This document shows, piece by piece, positions 4,637-6,279 of a stretch of 6,279 nucleotides of DNA. Under the pieces are notes generated by a model, which saw only the letters and a list, made by a program, of their open reading frames with translations, had not been told where the DNA came from and ran no database searches. The translations under genes and the position numbers were made by a program. Every line of letters begins with the position of its first letter. Within the stretch, counting starts at the first letter, position 1. Source of the stretch: 4572-123 sp002084545 (lineage in GTDB: Bacteria; Desulfobacterota; Desulfobacteria; Desulfobacterales; 4572-123); the NCBI GenBank assembly GCA_029939715.1, contig JAOZSJ010000168.1:1-6279 (forward strand). Reading direction: 5' to 3'.

Positions 4637-6279
4637 GTGACCAGTCCATTTAAAAACCAGTTCGCCGATATTATTTTTAGTAACGGAGATATCATTACCG
4701 TCGATGATCGCTATCCCGAAGCCATGGCTCTGGCCGTGGGAGACGGTAAGATTCTGGCGATCGGCGACCCAAAGCAGATGCGTTCCCGGCAGGGGCCAGA
4801 CACGCAAATCATCGATCTGGCCGGTAAAACTGTCATGCCCGGGCTAATCGAACCGCACAGCCACCCCATTTTAAGCGCCATGCTCTACGACTGGATTGAT
4901 GTCAGCGGTTTTACTCACGCAGACGGTGCAACCGTTATCAATTCTCTGCGAAAAGGGGCTGCTGGAAAAAAGGACGGTGAATGGGTCCTGGCTTTCGGGT
5001 ACGACCCCATCCTCACACGGGACCTGAAATCCCTGAATGCCGATCTGCTGGACGATATTTCAACAACCTGCCCGATACTGGTGCTGGTTCAAACCATGCA
5101 TACGGCCTATGTCAATCACAAAGCGCTCGAAATGGCCGGCATTGATGACAACACACCGCAGCCTCCGGGAGGACAATTTGTCAAAGACAAAAACAACCGA
5201 CTCACCGGCATGGTCATTGAACAGGCCGGCATTTTGCCATTTTTGATATTGGTACCGCCAGCACCCCGGGAAAAAAATATCGGCCTTCTTGATCGACAGG
5301 TATCCCGTTATGCCGCAGCAGGATATACCACAGTAGGTGCCGCAGGATTATTCCCTGCGATTCCAAACGCTCTGGAAATCATAAAATCCAGGGTGGAGAG
5401 TAAGGATTCTCCCATTCGCCTGACCGTCATTGCCAGGTCCGATGATCTGGAAAACAACAGGGAGTTGCCTCCAGAATCCGCAAACGACCGGTTTCTGCAC
5501 GCCGGCGTAAAATTCTGGTACGACGGCTCACCGTATACCGGAAACATGTTTCTTGACGAGCGTTATCTGGACAGTGAACTCATGCAACACGGTCTCGGGC
5601 TGCCCACAAACAATTGCGGCACGCCTGTACTGCCCAAAGAAAAACTGCTGGCCCTGGTTCAACATTATCATAAAACCGGCCGGCAGATCGCCATCCATGG
5701 GCAGGGTGACCGCGCCATACGTGATATCCTGGATATTTATGAAAATGTACTGCGCACTTTTCCGCGGAAAAACCACCGCCACCGGATCGAACACGGTCTC
5801 CTCTTTCCTCCGGATCAAATCGATCGGGCCGTATCACTGGGGATTACCACCAGTTGGCATATGAATCATCTTTACTATTACGGCGAGGCTCTGCGTGATG
5901 AAATTATCGGCCCGGAAAGAGCCGGCGTGTCATTGCCCGTTGCTTCTGCCATTCGGGCTGGAATGATCAATTCACTTCATAACGACTCCCCCATGTTTCC
6001 GGCAGAACCGTTTAAGCTGGTACGCACCGCCGTAACCCGTAAAAGCCGCCAGGGCAGTACAATAGGATCCGGTCAGGGCATTCATCTGGACGAGGCGATC
6101 AAAGCCGTCACGATTAACGCCGCATGGCAGATGTTCCTTGAAAACAGGGTCGGCAGTATCGAAAAGGGCAAATACGCCGATCTGGCTATCCTGTCTGAGA
6201 ATCCGAGAAAAACGGATCCCGACCAGCTCGATAAAATAAACGTCCTCGAAACGTATCTTGAAGGCCGGAAGGTTTGGTC
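4637..6279 (+). CDS. YtcJ-like amidohydrolase (amidohydrolase 3 group), 3' end cut by window
   Basis: This is a metal-dependent hydrolase of the group that includes YtcJ and N-substituted formamide deformylase, predicted to cleave an amide or related C-N bond in the cytoplasm. The frame is open from GTG at 4637 to the window edge (547 codons plus two bases). It begins with the usual beta segment (ADIIFSNGDIITVDD at 10-24), then MPGLIEPHSHP with H74 and H76. Next come VKFWYDGSPY with K292, AIHGQGDRAI with H354, HRIEHG with H386 and SLHNDSPM with D450, so the full set of expected metal and catalytic positions is present. The C-terminal VGSIEKGKYADLAIL at 505-519 and TYLEGRKVW are the normal family ending, so only a few residues should be missing. 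It lies 39 nt after the transporter with its own ribosome binding site and no terminator between. Its base composition looks richer in G+C than the two genes before it. It belongs to a different subfamily from the first hydrolase, so the two are not a recent duplication. The substrate is unknown. Confidence 0.9.
   Translation, partial: MTSPFKNQFADIIFSNGDIITVDDRYPEAMALAVGDGKILAIGDPKQMRSRQGPDTQIIDLAGKTVMPGLIEPHSHPILSAMLYDWIDVSGFTHADGATVINSLRKGAAGKKDGEWVLAFGYDPILTRDLKSLNADLLDDISTTCPILVLVQTMHTAYVNHKALEMAGIDDNTPQPPGGQFVKDKNNRLTGMVIEQAGILPFLILVPPAPREKNIGLLDRQVSRYAAAGYTTVGAAGLFPAIPNALEIIKSRVESKDSPIRLTVIARSDDLENNRELPPESANDRFLHAGVKFWYDGSPYTGNMFLDERYLDSELMQHGLGLPTNNCGTPVLPKEKLLALVQHYHKTGRQIAIHGQGDRAIRDILDIYENVLRTFPRKNHRHRIEHGLLFPPDQIDRAVSLGITTSWHMNHLYYYGEALRDEIIGPERAGVSLPVASAIRAGMINSLHNDSPMFPAEPFKLVRTAVTRKSRQGSTIGSGQGIHLDEAIKAVTINAAWQMFLENRVGSIEKGKYADLAILSENPRKTDPDQLDKINVLETYLEGRKVW

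Noticed and set aside
5528..5837. Overlapping open frames of 85-103 codons on both strands inside the last hydrolase
   Set aside because: They overlap the conserved H354/H386 region of the hydrolase, whose frame is clearly the coding one; they are shadows favoured by its higher G+C.
500..6279. The two amidohydrolases as a tandem duplication
   Set aside because: Their motifs differ (cysteine ligand and SHLY/TDAT in the first; KFWYDGS, AIHGQGDRA and RIEHG in the second), which places them in separate subfamilies.

Overview
The window comes from a bacterium. It holds the 3' tail of an insertion-sequence transposase, followed by a four-gene, same-strand cluster that looks like one catabolic operon. 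The taxon cannot be fixed from this sequence. A Gram-negative anaerobe of the Desulfobacterota type is a guess based on moderate base composition, ISKra4-type elements and general protein character; no rRNA or other marker gene is present.

Layout: (1) positions 1-284, the C-terminal end of an ISKra4-family-like transposase, cut by the window edge. (2) 285-499, a non-coding stretch with a hairpin at the transposase stop, a candidate promoter (TTGACT, 19-nt spacer, AATAAT) and a perfect 10-bp palindrome, TTCCCGGGAA, inside the spacer. (3) 500-2113, an N-acyl-D-amino-acid deacylase (D-aminoacylase) family amidohydrolase. (4) 2122-3204, an enolase-superfamily enzyme of the mandelate racemase/acid-sugar dehydratase type, started from TTG. 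(5) 3245-4597, a large GltS-like (ESS family) sodium/glutamate-type symporter. (6) 4637 to the window end, a YtcJ-like amidohydrolase (amidohydrolase 3 group), started from GTG and lacking only its last few residues.

Gaps between the four genes are 8, 40 and 39 nt. None contains an evident terminator and each gene has its own Shine-Dalgarno sequence, so co-transcription is likely. My reading is a scavenging pathway. A GltS-like carrier would import a small carboxylate or amino-acid derivative. One or both metal-dependent amidohydrolases would cleave an amide or N-acyl bond in the cytoplasm. The enolase-superfamily enzyme would carry out a proton abstraction (racemisation, epimerisation or dehydration) on a carboxylate substrate or product. 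The true substrate is not visible from sequence. The combination, plus several active-site departures from the best-known family members, is the main point of interest. I saw no CRISPR array, tRNA, rRNA, phage gene or defence system.
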